Source of the DNA: Treponema sp.
GTDB taxonomy: Bacteria > Spirochaetota > Spirochaetia > Treponematales > Treponemataceae
Reading direction: 5' to 3'
DNA: 35,108 bases
Assembly: GCA_017395545.1 (NCBI GenBank)
Contig: JAFPUF010000075.1
Span: 1-35,108 of the forward strand
The notes under the pieces are model-generated. The model was not told the origin of the DNA, ran no database searches, and saw only the letters and a program-made list of their open reading frames with translations. Shown here piece by piece: positions 8,449-16,849 of the stretch. Position numbers and translations under genes: made by a program. Numbering within the stretch: position 1 is the stretch's first letter; each line of letters begins with the position of its first letter.

Positions 8449-9402
8449 TTATTTTACAAGTTTGTTCAGAGTTGCATCCCGCTGACGCCAGTTTTTGTCG
8501 ACCTTTACCTGCAGATCCAGTTCGATTTTGTAATCGAAAATCTTTCGGAGCGCTTTGATGCTTTCAACACGGATTGTTTTTATCATCTGTGCGCCTTTTC
8601 CAATCAGAATTCCTTTCTGGCTGTCTTTTTCTACGCACAAAAATGCACGGCACCACATTTTTGTCGGGGAGCGCATTTCCATATCTGCGATTTGAACATA
8701 AACTGCGTGCGGAACTTCCTGGTCGAGGCGGTTGATTGCCTGCTCGCGGATAATTTCCGCAATCCTGAAGTCTACTTCCTGATCTGTGTAAAACTCTTCG
8801 CTGTAAAGATGAGGGCCCGGTTTTGCCATGTCGTAGAGTGCCTTTAAGACTTCGTTGATTCCGACATCATTTTTTGCGGAGATTTCAAAAATACGGTTTT
8901 CCGGCACGCCGGGTAAGTTCGCCTTTATGAATTTGCGTACATGCTCACGGAGTGGTTTAATATCGTCGATTTTGTTGACTGCGATTACGATTTTATCCTG
9001 GTGGCTTTCAAGAAGGGCTGTGATAAGACGCTCTTCTTCGGCACAGTTACGGGTTGAGTCGATGATATACAGGATTAAATCTGAATCTGCGAGCTGATCG
9101 GTGACAATCGTGCGCATTTTGAGGTTCATCTTTTTTTCGGAGTCGTGGTAGCCCGGAGTATCTACAAAAACGAGCTGTCCCAGGGAAGTGTTGACGATTC
9201 CGCGGATTGCGTTTCTGGTTGTCTGGGGCATTGCGCTTACAATCGAGACCGGTTCTCCCGCTGCTGTGTTCAAAAATGTGGATTTTCCGGCGGAAGGACG
9301 GCCGATAATCGTGACGAGAGCGGTTTTATCACCGACAGGAGGCTGGTTTTCCTGGTTTTGTGAAAGATTTTGTTCTTCTGTAAGAGTTTTATTTTCAGTC
9401 AT
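8449..9402 (-). CDS. era: GTPase Era
   Basis: This 317-aa GTPase assists 16S rRNA maturation and 30S assembly. It shows G1 GRPSAGKS (34-41), a TTR switch element (PQTTRNAIRG), G3 DTPGYHD, G4 NKID and SAK for G5. The C-terminal KH domain carries the signature GILIGKGAQMIKTI and the Era-specific region around EVPHAVYV. Length is close to the usual 300 with about 25 extra polar residues at the N-terminus. It is transcribed away from the plus-strand membrane gene at 9481, and it ends about 90 bases before the TetR gene, which has its own promoter. Confidence 0.97.
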   Translation of the reverse strand: MTENKTLTEEQNLSQNQENQPPVGDKTALVTIIGRPSAGKSTFLNTAAGEPVSIVSAMPQTTRNAIRGIVNTSLGQLVFVDTPGYHDSEKKMNLKMRTIVTDQLADSDLILYIIDSTRNCAEEERLITALLESHQDKIVIAVNKIDDIKPLREHVRKFIKANLPGVPENRIFEISAKNDVGINEVLKALYDMAKPGPHLYSEEFYTDQEVDFRIAEIIREQAINRLDQEVPHAVYVQIADMEMRSPTKMWCRAFLCVEKDSQKGILIGKGAQMIKTIRVESIKALRKIFDYKIELDLQVKVDKNWRQRDATLNKLVK

Positions 9403-9480
9403 AGAGCGAGTTTATCATATATCTCCCGAAAAAAAAAGAAGTGGTTTTTTTTTGAAATCCGTGGTATTCTAATAGATACA

Positions 9481-10443
9481 ATGAAACGCATACTTACTTT
9501 AGCCGTCATCTACATTGCCTCAATGTTTCTGGGCATGGTGGTTTTTGCGACGCTTTTTATGTTCAGCTGCAATCTCACATCTTTTGTTACCGGCGTTGAG
9601 TCTTCTTTCTTTTCCGTGCATTTTTTTATGACGGGGCTTTTTCTTTCAGTTCCGCTTGTCTGCATTCTTGTTCATCTTCTTTTTGTTTTCTATCAAATCC
9701 GTCATCCGCAAAAACAGATTCTTTCTCTTGTAGTCTATGTTGTTCTTGGGGCACTTTCCTGGCTTGTGGTAATTCCTGCCGACCTCAAGCTTATCTCGCG
9801 CTACGAGAGCGATACAATTTCTTCTCGAGTCGAAGCGTCCTCTGCAGGCGTTTTCCGAAAGGAAGAGAGCGGGGTTTATTATTATTCCAGAATTACCGAA
9901 GACGGCAGGGCAGACGGAATCTTTTTTGATACCACAGGCTATCTCGGGAAGGAAGGCGTGGTCGTTCCGCTGTACGATGTTTCCGTAAAAAACGAGTCGG
10001 CTTTCCCTTATTCTGACATCCTCATTAAAAATTCCCTGCAGCCTTCAAAACTTGTCACTTATCCTCTGGCTGTCTACAATTCGCTTTTAACTTCGGCGCT
10101 TTACAGTTCTTCGCTCGGATTTCTTGCATGGCTTGCGTTTGCTTCGATGGGGCTTGCGCTTCTTTCAGCATATGGCCTTCAGTTCGGAAGTTCATGGAAG
10201 CTTGCGAATGTTTCTTTTGTGATCTGCACGGCCATCGTAATTCTTTTTGTCAATTTTCTTTATTACATGAACGTTATGCCTGATATTTTTAAGGAAATTG
10301 CGGTAAAACTGTCAGAACTCACCGGGGCAAAAGACCCGCTTATCATCCTTATCAACCTTATTTTTACGGCGCTTTTCACCGTTTTCGGCGTGTTCATGGG
10401 GCTTTACCGCTTTGGAAGTTCAAATTCGGAGACTGAAGAATGA
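9481..10443 (+). CDS. Six-span membrane protein of unknown function (first of a coupled pair)
   Basis: I do not recognise the family. The 320-aa protein has three hydrophobic segments at the N-terminus (about 4-30, 42-68, 77-98), a non-cytoplasmic-type domain of about 100 residues (LISRYESD to SKLVTYPLAV), and three more segments to the end. This 3+domain+3 layout, with a neighbour of the same plan, recalls the LptF/LptG permease pair, but I see no diagnostic motif, so that is only an idea. I start at the ATG at 9481 (MKRILTLAVIY) rather than an upstream in-frame start that would overlap era. No Shine-Dalgarno is seen; TATTCT at 9465-9470 is a possible -10 box giving a very short leader. Its stop overlaps the next start (ATGA). 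Confidence 0.8.
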   Translation: MKRILTLAVIYIASMFLGMVVFATLFMFSCNLTSFVTGVESSFFSVHFFMTGLFLSVPLVCILVHLLFVFYQIRHPQKQILSLVVYVVLGALSWLVVIPADLKLISRYESDTISSRVEASSAGVFRKEESGVYYYSRITEDGRADGIFFDTTGYLGKEGVVVPLYDVSVKNESAFPYSDILIKNSLQPSKLVTYPLAVYNSLLTSALYSSSLGFLAWLAFASMGLALLSAYGLQFGSSWKLANVSFVICTAIVILFVNFLYYMNVMPDIFKEIAVKLSELTGAKDPLIILINLIFTALFTVFGVFMGLYRFGSSNSETEE

Positions 10444-12281
10444 GAAAAACAGCAGTTATCGTGGCAATTTACGCAGGCCTGGCTTTTGCGGTCTGTATTC
10501 TGATTTCATTCCTTACAAAAAATGTGCCTGTTCTTCTTGAAGGGGAGCAGACTTCTTACATTCTTACCCGCGGATTTTTATTTTTCTGCCGTTTCCTGCC
10601 GTCCCTCGTTTTCAGCGCTTTCCTTATCGGCTGTGCGATTGCTTACGGAAAAAATGCGGACAAGGCGCAGGTCAAATATTCTCCGCAGATTATGGCTCTT
10701 TTTCGTAAGACGATGATTTCTTCAATTGTCATAGTCCTTGGAATTTCATTTATCACCGAAGTTTTTGTTCCTCTTTTTGAAGCACGCCAGTCAAGGGCAA
10801 AGGTAAAGCCGGTTCTTTTTTCAGAATTTATGAACCTCAGCCGCGAGTATTATGATGCCGGAAATATGAATCTTGCGTTTGAGTATTCTTACAACGCCCT
10901 TCTTTTAAATCCTAAAGACAAGGATGCGCTTTTTATCAATGAGCATGCGGGTGCAGAGTTAAATTCCCTCAAAATGGTTCTTGACCGTCATGCAAAGGAA
11001 GAAATTGAACAGGCACCGGAAAAACTCACTTTCAAGCCTGTCAACGAAGTAAAAGGCGAGACAATCACTTCCCTTCTGGTTAAGGCAAAAAAAGCGATGG
11101 AAGAAGAGAACTGGTTCGATGCCCATTATTATGCATATCTTGCGGTAGAAGTCGGCGGCGACAAAGACATAAACCTTGAAGAAGCAAACCGCATGGCAAG
11201 CGAGGCATGGAATCATCTTTTTGATCCGACCGTCATAAAAGAGAGCGATGAGCAGATTTTGTTCAGAAAAAAACGTGAAGCTTACCGTGCCCTGATTCGC
11301 GGGGACAATGTTGAGGCCTACTATCAGTTCCTGGAAATCTCTAATTTTTCAGATGTTGCTGCCCGAGATCCGGATGTCTCGAAATTCCTTGCGATTGCGA
11401 GCGACCGTGTTGAAAACCAGTGTTTCTTTATCGAAGAAGTTGAGAATCTGCGTCGTTTTGAGTCGTATAACAACGTTTATTTTTCGATTCCGCACGCTGA
11501 CGGATGTCGTGACGTAGTTTTTATCCGTGGAATTACGCCTGTAAAAAATTCTGGCAGAATGATTCAGTATCTGCGCGGTTTTTCTCTTTTCACATATTCA
11601 GCAGACGGAAAATTCATCCGTTCAATGTATGTTCCTTACGCAAAAATGCTTTCTGAAAGGGCTTCGACATTTGACGAGTCTTCAAAAAATCTTTTTGGAA
11701 TCCGTGATGATTTTAAGAATGTTCCTTACTTGATGCTTGAGAGCATTTCAAAGAATGACAGAAGCGGCCGTATTTCTCCGGTTTACGAATACGATGCCGA
11801 TTATTCCCGAAAAAATGACCCTTACTTAAGCTCGTATTTTGTTCTTGGGCTTCCGGTTTCGGATTTCAACCTGCTTTGCGATGCTACGAATGGTTCGTCA
11901 AAGATGAGCCTTGTTTCCCTTATCAGGTTTCTGGATAAAACGAGGGAGTACGGCTATTCCTACGAAGTCTATAATTCTGATTTTGTGTACCGCGTCACTT
12001 ATCCTTTGATTATGCTGATTTGCTGCATTTTTCTGGCCTGCATGGCATGGAACTACCGCCTGAAAGACGAGCAGCTCTTCAAATTCAAGTGGATTTTTTT
12101 GATGCCGCTCTTAACTTTCATTCAGTATTTTGCCCTTGAGTGCGGATTGTATGTCTGCAAGGTTCTTAATTACGCCCTGGTCATTCTTCTGGGAAGCTGG
12201 GCAATTATTGTGAGCGTTTCACTCCTGGTTTTGATTCTGATTATCGTGTGCTTTAATTTCGTATCACGAAAAGCGGATTAG
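10440..12281 (+). CDS. Membrane protein with a large central domain, unknown function (second of a coupled pair)
   Basis: The 613-aa protein has three N-terminal membrane segments (about 4-25, 43-65, 86-110), then a segment with a TPR-like repeat (EYYDAGNMNLAFEYSYNALLLNPKDKDAL, about 137-165) and a further 300-residue soluble region. It ends with three C-terminal segments (about 520-540, 553-575, 580-605). A motif near the end of TM3, FVPLFEARQSRAK, resembles in pattern the TM3 exit of LptF/G-type permeases; this is a weak resemblance. The start overlaps the upstream stop by four bases, so the two are translated together and probably form a complex. A strong terminator follows at once. I cannot name the substrate or process. 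Confidence 0.85.
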   Translation: MRKTAVIVAIYAGLAFAVCILISFLTKNVPVLLEGEQTSYILTRGFLFFCRFLPSLVFSAFLIGCAIAYGKNADKAQVKYSPQIMALFRKTMISSIVIVLGISFITEVFVPLFEARQSRAKVKPVLFSEFMNLSREYYDAGNMNLAFEYSYNALLLNPKDKDALFINEHAGAELNSLKMVLDRHAKEEIEQAPEKLTFKPVNEVKGETITSLLVKAKKAMEEENWFDAHYYAYLAVEVGGDKDINLEEANRMASEAWNHLFDPTVIKESDEQILFRKKREAYRALIRGDNVEAYYQFLEISNFSDVAARDPDVSKFLAIASDRVENQCFFIEEVENLRRFESYNNVYFSIPHADGCRDVVFIRGITPVKNSGRMIQYLRGFSLFTYSADGKFIRSMYVPYAKMLSERASTFDESSKNLFGIRDDFKNVPYLMLESISKNDRSGRISPVYEYDADYSRKNDPYLSSYFVLGLPVSDFNLLCDATNGSSKMSLVSLIRFLDKTREYGYSYEVYNSDFVYRVTYPLIMLICCIFLACMAWNYRLKDEQLFKFKWIFLMPLLTFIQYFALECGLYVCKVLNYALVILLGSWAIIVSVSLLVLILIIVCFNFVSRKAD

Positions 12282-12288
12282 GTCGGGT

Positions 12289-12318
12289 ACTACCGCCACA
12301 GACGGCGGTAGTTTTTTT
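12289..12318 (+). terminator. Strong intrinsic terminator
   Basis: ACTACCGCC (12289-12297) and GGCGGTAGT (12304-12312) form a perfect 9-bp stem with a six-base loop, followed by a T run on the plus strand. It closes the two-gene membrane operon eight bases after its stop codon. There is no T run for the opposite direction, so it does not obviously terminate murA. Confidence 0.92.
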
Positions 12319-12329
12319 ATTTTCTGCTG

Positions 12330-13616
12330 CTATTCTTCGATTTCGACCTGTTCGATTCTTGCTCCGAGCGAGCGGAGTTTTTCTACGAGGTTCTCGTAAC
12401 CTCGTTCTACCTGGTACACGTTTGAAATTTCGCTTTCGCCCTGTGCGATTAATGCCGCTATTACCATTGCCATACCTGCGCGTACGTCCGGGGAAACGAG
12501 TTTGTCACCGTGAAGGGTGCAGGGGCCTGAGACAACGGCACGATGCGGATCGCAGAGAGTGATGCGTGCCCCCATTGAGATTAATTTATCAACGAAGAAC
12601 ATTCGGCTTTCAAACATTTTTTCAAAAATCAGGACAGTGCCTTCGACCTGAGTTGCGACGACAGTCATAATCGAGGTTAAATCCGGCGGAAAACCCGGCC
12701 ACGGAGAGTCGTCGATTTTTGGAATCATGCCGCCGAGGTCTGTGTTGACTTTCATTTCCTGGCCTAAATCTACCGTGAGCCTGTCGTCTTCGATTGTCCA
12801 GCGAATTCCGAGTTTTCCAAAAGCAACGCGGAGCGGGCGCATGTCTTTTGCATTAACGCCAGTGATTGTGATTGAGCCTTTTGTAGCTGCGGCAAGGCCG
12901 ATGTATGAACCGATTTCCATAAAATCAGGGCCGATTGCAAAATCTGTTCCGTGGAGTTTTTTTACGCCGTCGATGGTGAGGATGTTGCTTCCGATGCCGC
13001 TGATTTTTGCTCCCATTGCTACGAGCATGTTGCACAAATCCTGAACATGAGGCTCGCTTGCGGCATTGTTGATGATTGTGCGGCCTTCTGCAATGACAGC
13101 CGCCATTACAGCGTTTTCGGTTGCTGTGACGGATGTTTCGTCAAGGAAGATATCTGCTCCGACGAGCTTGTTGGCGGTAAAAGTGAACGGGCCTTCGACA
13201 GAAATGCGTGCTCCGAGTTCCTGCAGTGCGAGGAAGTGAGTGTCTACACGGCGCCGGCCGATTACGTCACCACCCGGAGGAGGAAGAACCGCTTTTCCGG
13301 TGCGGGCTACAAGAGGTCCTGCAAACAGGATTGAAGCCCTGATTTTTTTGCTTAATGTTGCAGGAATGTCAGAAGTTCTGATCAGTGAGGCGTCAATTTT
13401 CCATTCGTGCTCACCGATTTTTTCGACATTGGCTCCGAGAGCCTGGAGAATCAGAAGCATTACGCCCGTATCTTCGATTTGCGGGATATTTCGTAAAATA
13501 ACCGGTTCTTCGCTTAAAAGCGTTGCGGCGATACACGGCAGGGCCGCATTTTTGTTTCCGCTGGCGGCAATTGTTCCGCGAATCGGGATTCCGCCTTCAA
13601 TTCGATATATGTGCAT
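12330..13616 (-). CDS. murA: UDP-N-acetylglucosamine 1-carboxyvinyltransferase MurA, Cys-to-Asp active site
   Basis: This 428-aa enzyme adds enolpyruvate from PEP to UDP-GlcNAc, the first committed step of peptidoglycan synthesis. The start IEGGIPIRGTIAASGNKNAALP holds the conserved Lys-Asn (K22, N23). The mobile active-site loop reads PPPGGDVIGRRRVD, so the residue equivalent to E. coli Cys115 is Asp117 (codon GAC, complement of 13266-13268). Enzymes with Asp at this site are known from Mycobacterium, Chlamydia and Borrelia and are intrinsically insensitive to fosfomycin. Remaining motifs (TATENAVMAAVIAEG, WPGFPPDLTSIM, RAGMAMVIAALIA) are intact. A good GAGGGG ribosome site precedes the ATG. 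It is last in the pepT operon, with a possible extra promoter just upstream. Confidence 0.97.
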   Translation of the reverse strand: MHIYRIEGGIPIRGTIAASGNKNAALPCIAATLLSEEPVILRNIPQIEDTGVMLLILQALGANVEKIGEHEWKIDASLIRTSDIPATLSKKIRASILFAGPLVARTGKAVLPPPGGDVIGRRRVDTHFLALQELGARISVEGPFTFTANKLVGADIFLDETSVTATENAVMAAVIAEGRTIINNAASEPHVQDLCNMLVAMGAKISGIGSNILTIDGVKKLHGTDFAIGPDFMEIGSYIGLAAATKGSITITGVNAKDMRPLRVAFGKLGIRWTIEDDRLTVDLGQEMKVNTDLGGMIPKIDDSPWPGFPPDLTSIMTVVATQVEGTVLIFEKMFESRMFFVDKLISMGARITLCDPHRAVVSGPCTLHGDKLVSPDVRAGMAMVIAALIAQGESEISNVYQVERGYENLVEKLRSLGARIEQVEIEE

Positions 13617-13662
13617 TTTTCCCCTCTTTTTTACCCGTTAAAACTGCATTCTTAAGAATCTG

Positions 13663-13671
13663 ATTATATCA
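13663..13671 (-). promoter_or_regulatory. Possible extended -10 promoter for murA
   Basis: Minus-strand TGATATAAT (13671-13663) is an extended -10 element that overlaps the nif3 stop codon, about 47 bases before murA. No good -35 is seen at the proper distance. It would let murA be made independently of pepT and nif3. Confidence 0.4.
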
Positions 13672-14436
13672 CAATCCTGTCGGAAGGTCGATAAAGATGG
13701 TTTGCAAGCCTTTGTCTTCTTCTAGCCTTTTCTGTACGAGCTGAACGCCGACAGTTTCGGTGTTGTAATGTCCGCCTGCAATTACGTTTATGCCAGCTTC
13801 TTCAATTCCGTGGAAATCTTCATGACTGACTTCGCCGGTGATGTAGGCGTCTGCACCGATTTTTACTGCCTGTTCAAAGTCTTCGCCCGCACCGCCTGAA
13901 ATGACCGCAACTTTTTTAATCTTCTTTTTGCCGAAAGGAAAGATGTGAGCCGGTTTTTCGCCGTTCGGGAAGAGTTTTTTTGCAAGTTCATCGAGTGTGC
14001 ATTCTTCGGGAAGTTCCCCGCTTGCTCCGAGCGTCATTCCGCGCCATTTTCCGAATGGTCGTACTTTTTCAAGACCGAGCCTTTTTGCAATCCCGAAGTT
14101 GTTTCCGACGAATTCGTTTGCGTCAAGCGGAATATGATAGGCGATTAAGGCAAGATCATTTTTGATGAAAGAAGCGACGCGTTTGTAGTGGTTTCCTGTT
14201 ATTGTTTCGCAGTGCCCCCAGAAAAGACCGTGATGAACGAAGAGAACGTCCGCTCCGGATTCTGCCGCTTTTTTTGCAGTTGCTTCACAGGCATCTACGG
14301 CAAATGCGACTTTTTTGATTTGTTTTCCATCTGGTTCTGAATTGGAAATCTGAATTCCGTTAAGGGAAATGTCAGAATCGTAGTCTTCCTTGTGGAGGAA
14401 AGAATTGAAATACCGGTTGAGTTCAGTCAGTGTCAT
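13669..14436 (-). CDS. NIF3/YqfO-family dinuclear metal-binding protein
   Basis: The 255-aa protein matches the Nif3 (DUF34, GTP cyclohydrolase I type 2-like) family. Metal-ligand motifs are DVLFVHHGLFWG near residues 64-75, ALIAYHIPLDANEFVGNNFGIAKRLG near 96-121, and the C-terminal GGHYNTETVGVQ. The dimetal site is therefore complete. The family forms toroidal hexamers; its reaction remains unsettled. It overlaps the upstream membrane gene by four bases (ATGA) and uses the ribosome site GAGGAAAT, so it is translated with that gene. Confidence 0.92.
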   Translation of the reverse strand: MTLTELNRYFNSFLHKEDYDSDISLNGIQISNSEPDGKQIKKVAFAVDACEATAKKAAESGADVLFVHHGLFWGHCETITGNHYKRVASFIKNDLALIAYHIPLDANEFVGNNFGIAKRLGLEKVRPFGKWRGMTLGASGELPEECTLDELAKKLFPNGEKPAHIFPFGKKKIKKVAVISGGAGEDFEQAVKIGADAYITGEVSHEDFHGIEEAGINVIAGGHYNTETVGVQLVQKRLEEDKGLQTIFIDLPTGL

Positions 14437-15527
14437 TTTTTTATTTCCTCTATCGTTTTGTTTGCGACATATCTTGGAATGAAAAATTTATTTTCACGTT
14501 CGATACCCATAAGTCTTGCGAGCGGAACATCTGTCTGTTCGATGAAGCCGTATCCGCTGGTTTTGTATTCTTCAACCCTGTTCATTGAGAAAAAGCCTTT
14601 TGCATTGGAGTACGGCTCGGTGTTGAACTGGTCGATGACAGTGTAAATTGACTCGAAATCAACTCCGTCTACGATATAAAAACATTTTGTGTCGTCTCCG
14701 AAAATTTCGAGTGCGAGTTTTGTGAGCGCAGAATATTTTTTTGTTGCAAACGGTTTTTCTTCTTCGATAAGAGCGGCAATTTTTTCATGGTTTGCGATGT
14801 CATTGCAAAGGACTGTGAATCTTTTGAAAGTCTTTGATTCAATAATATACTTTGAGAGAGCGGAATCTGAATCTTTTGAAAGAAGGTACAAATCTTTCGT
14901 GTAAAAATCAGCCGCCATGACTTTGAAACCTTTCTGAGCCAGAATCATAAGATAAGGTTCGTAATTTTTTACTGTTGCCCGAAGTCCTGGTGAGAAAATG
15001 AGGACAGGGTTTTCTGCGTAAATCTCACGGTTTATGTCGTCTTTGACAATCGGTTCGTAAATATAAAGATTGCCCGAAAAACGTTCCCCTTTTAAAAAAC
15101 TTTCCCTGATTCTGAGATTCTGAGTAGTTCCGGTAAGAGTTTTTTGCGTGCGGATGATTTCAAAATCTGAGGGAGAATATTTTACGGGGCGGAGCACGAC
15201 CAGAAGCGTTCCAAGTGCAAGCGTGAGAAGAAGTGAAATTATTGAAAAAATGATGAAAACGACGCCGTAATGGTCAACGATGAGCCCTGCATAGAGCCTT
15301 AGAATTGAGCGGAAATTCGTAAAGAAGACCAGAAGTGCAACAAGAAAGACTGCGACACTTGGAACAGAAAAATCAAAGCAGAAAAAATTGAGGACTGAAA
15401 TTATAAGAGCCGCCGGCGAAAAAACCGCAAATGAGTCAATACGTTCGTTTTTTAAGAAAAAAATTCTCGCAGAGCAAAAGAAAATAAGAACGAGAACCAG
15501 CATTTGCGCAAGAAAACAGTCAAACAT
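14433..15527 (-). CDS. Membrane protein with alpha/beta-hydrolase-like domain lacking a nucleophile motif
   Basis: This 364-aa protein has four to five N-terminal hydrophobic segments (about 2-24, 34-52, 54-70, 90-115), then an extracytoplasmic or peripheral domain. The stretch NPVLIFSPGLRATVKNYEPYLMILAQKGFKVMAADF (about 173-208) looks like the start of an alpha/beta hydrolase, with SPG where many have SHG. However, no GxSxG nucleophile elbow follows, and the next recognisable strand is KCFYIVDGVDFESI. The domain is therefore probably non-catalytic or divergent. I cannot assign a function. It sits seven bases after pepT and overlaps nif3, in a four-gene operon ending with murA. The ribosome site is AGGAA. 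Confidence 0.75.
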   Translation of the reverse strand: MFDCFLAQMLVLVLIFFCSARIFFLKNERIDSFAVFSPAALIISVLNFFCFDFSVPSVAVFLVALLVFFTNFRSILRLYAGLIVDHYGVVFIIFSIISLLLTLALGTLLVVLRPVKYSPSDFEIIRTQKTLTGTTQNLRIRESFLKGERFSGNLYIYEPIVKDDINREIYAENPVLIFSPGLRATVKNYEPYLMILAQKGFKVMAADFYTKDLYLLSKDSDSALSKYIIESKTFKRFTVLCNDIANHEKIAALIEEEKPFATKKYSALTKLALEIFGDDTKCFYIVDGVDFESIYTVIDQFNTEPYSNAKGFFSMNRVEEYKTSGYGFIEQTDVPLARLMGIERENKFFIPRYVANKTIEEIKK

Positions 15528-15533
15528 AATTTC

Positions 15534-16784
15534 CTACCGTTCAGTATTTTCGCATAAATTTATCAAAACTTCCACAGCCTTTTCCATCTGCTCGAGGCTT
15601 GCCCATTCTGTGCGCGAGTGATAGTTGTGTCCGCCTGTGAAGATGTTCGGAGTCGGAATGCCCATTTCGGTGAGGCGTGAGCCGTCGGTACCGCCCCTGA
15701 TAGGAACGAATTTCGGTTCAACACCAGCTTTTTTGTATGCCGAAACCAGATTTTCGATTACATCCGGCCTGTCCCTGAAACCGTCTTTCATGTTGAGGTA
15801 TTGCTGAGTGTGAGCGACATCTGCTTTTCCGCCGAAACTCTGTGAGACAGCGAGCGCAAGGGTATCAATCATGGATTTGCGTTTTTCCATTCCGCTTTTG
15901 TCAAAATCCCTCAGGAATATCGTGACTTTTGCGCTTTCAATAGAGCCTTCAATTGACATCGGGGCGTAAAATCCTTCGTAGCCGTCTGTCGTTTCTGGAG
16001 ATTCCTGACGCGGAAGGTTTGCGACGAAACTTGAAGCCATTGTGACGGCGTTGACGAGTTTTCCGCGTGCGCTTCCCGTATGAACGGAAACTCCCGTAAA
16101 TGTGATTTCGCTCTTAAATGCGGTGAAACACTCTGTTTCGAGTTCTCCGATGTGGCCGCCGTCAACAGTGTAGGCGAATTTTGATTTTATGAGCGAGAGC
16201 GGAACATTATCCATTCCGTGACCGGTTTCTTCATCCGGAGAAAAACAGACTTCGATTTCTCCGTGCTTTATCTCAGTATTTTTCACAAGATATCCGATGG
16301 CTGTCATGATTTCAGCGACTCCGGCCTTGTCATCTGCTCCGAGGAGGGTAGTTCCGTCGCTCGTGATGATTGTCTCACGGTTCTGTGCAGAAAGGGCAAG
16401 TTCAGAATCATTCTCAGGCGACAAAACATCTTCTGATTTAAGGACGATTTTTTCACCATTATAATTTTCATGAACCTGTGGATTTACGTCCTTTCCGCTG
16501 ACTTCTTCAACAGTGTCGATGTGTGCGAGAAGGCAGAACGGTTTTAAGTGCTCAAAACCTGCGCTCGCAGGCAGTTTTCCGTAGACATAGCATTTTTCTG
16601 TTGTCTGAACATCCTGAAGACCAAGAGATTTTAGTTCTTCTTCAAGAATTTTTGCCAGCTCAAACTGATTTTTAGTCGAAGGCTGATTTCCTGAATCTGC
16701 TGAAACGGAATCTGAAGTCGTCCAGACCTTTACATATCTCAAAAAATTTTCCAGTACTTTTGATTTCAATTCTTCTTTCTTCAT
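15534..16784 (-). CDS. pepT: Peptidase T (tripeptide aminopeptidase)
   Basis: A 416-aa M20B metallopeptidase that removes N-terminal residues from tripeptides in the cytoplasm. Zinc ligands and catalytic residues are visible: LLAHIDTVEE (His88, Asp90), LLGADDKAGVAEIM (bridging Asp), SPDEETGHGMDN (general-base Glu-Glu), YTVDGG (Asp), and GGHNYHSRTEW near the C-terminus (His). IRGGTDGSRL is the conserved PepT/M20 substrate loop. Length is normal. It heads the pepT - membrane protein - nif3 - murA operon. Its promoter puts the transcription start at or within a few bases of the ATG, and no ribosome site is seen, so the message is probably leaderless. Confidence 0.96.
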   Translation of the reverse strand: MKKEELKSKVLENFLRYVKVWTTSDSVSADSGNQPSTKNQFELAKILEEELKSLGLQDVQTTEKCYVYGKLPASAGFEHLKPFCLLAHIDTVEEVSGKDVNPQVHENYNGEKIVLKSEDVLSPENDSELALSAQNRETIITSDGTTLLGADDKAGVAEIMTAIGYLVKNTEIKHGEIEVCFSPDEETGHGMDNVPLSLIKSKFAYTVDGGHIGELETECFTAFKSEITFTGVSVHTGSARGKLVNAVTMASSFVANLPRQESPETTDGYEGFYAPMSIEGSIESAKVTIFLRDFDKSGMEKRKSMIDTLALAVSQSFGGKADVAHTQQYLNMKDGFRDRPDVIENLVSAYKKAGVEPKFVPIRGGTDGSRLTEMGIPTPNIFTGGHNYHSRTEWASLEQMEKAVEVLINLCENTER

Positions 16785-16790
16785 ATTTTT

Positions 16791-16819
16791 ATTATAGCAA
16801 ATTTCAAATTATTGAACAA
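16791..16819 (-). promoter_or_regulatory. pepT operon promoter
   Basis: Minus-strand TTGTTC (16819-16814), 17 bp, then TATAAT (16796-16791), with an upstream TGC forming an extended -10. The -10 box ends only six bases before the pepT ATG. The -35 overlaps that of the divergent promoter. Confidence 0.75.
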
Positions 16820-16840
16820 ATCACGGAAATTCTTTAATAT
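16812..16840 (+). promoter_or_regulatory. Promoter of the 173-aa gene/proA operon
   Basis: TTGAAC (16812-16817), 17 bp, TAATAT (16835-16840). Its -35 shares four bases with the divergent pepT -35, so the two promoters should compete. The start codon lies nine bases after the -10 box, again predicting a leaderless or near-leaderless message. Confidence 0.65.
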
Positions 16841-16849
16841 AGAAACAAG

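Noticed and set aside
13648..13659. Perfect palindrome ATTCTTAAGAAT between nif3 and murA
   Set aside because: Twelve bases of A+T-rich symmetry without a second copy or T run; it could be an operator, but chance is likely.
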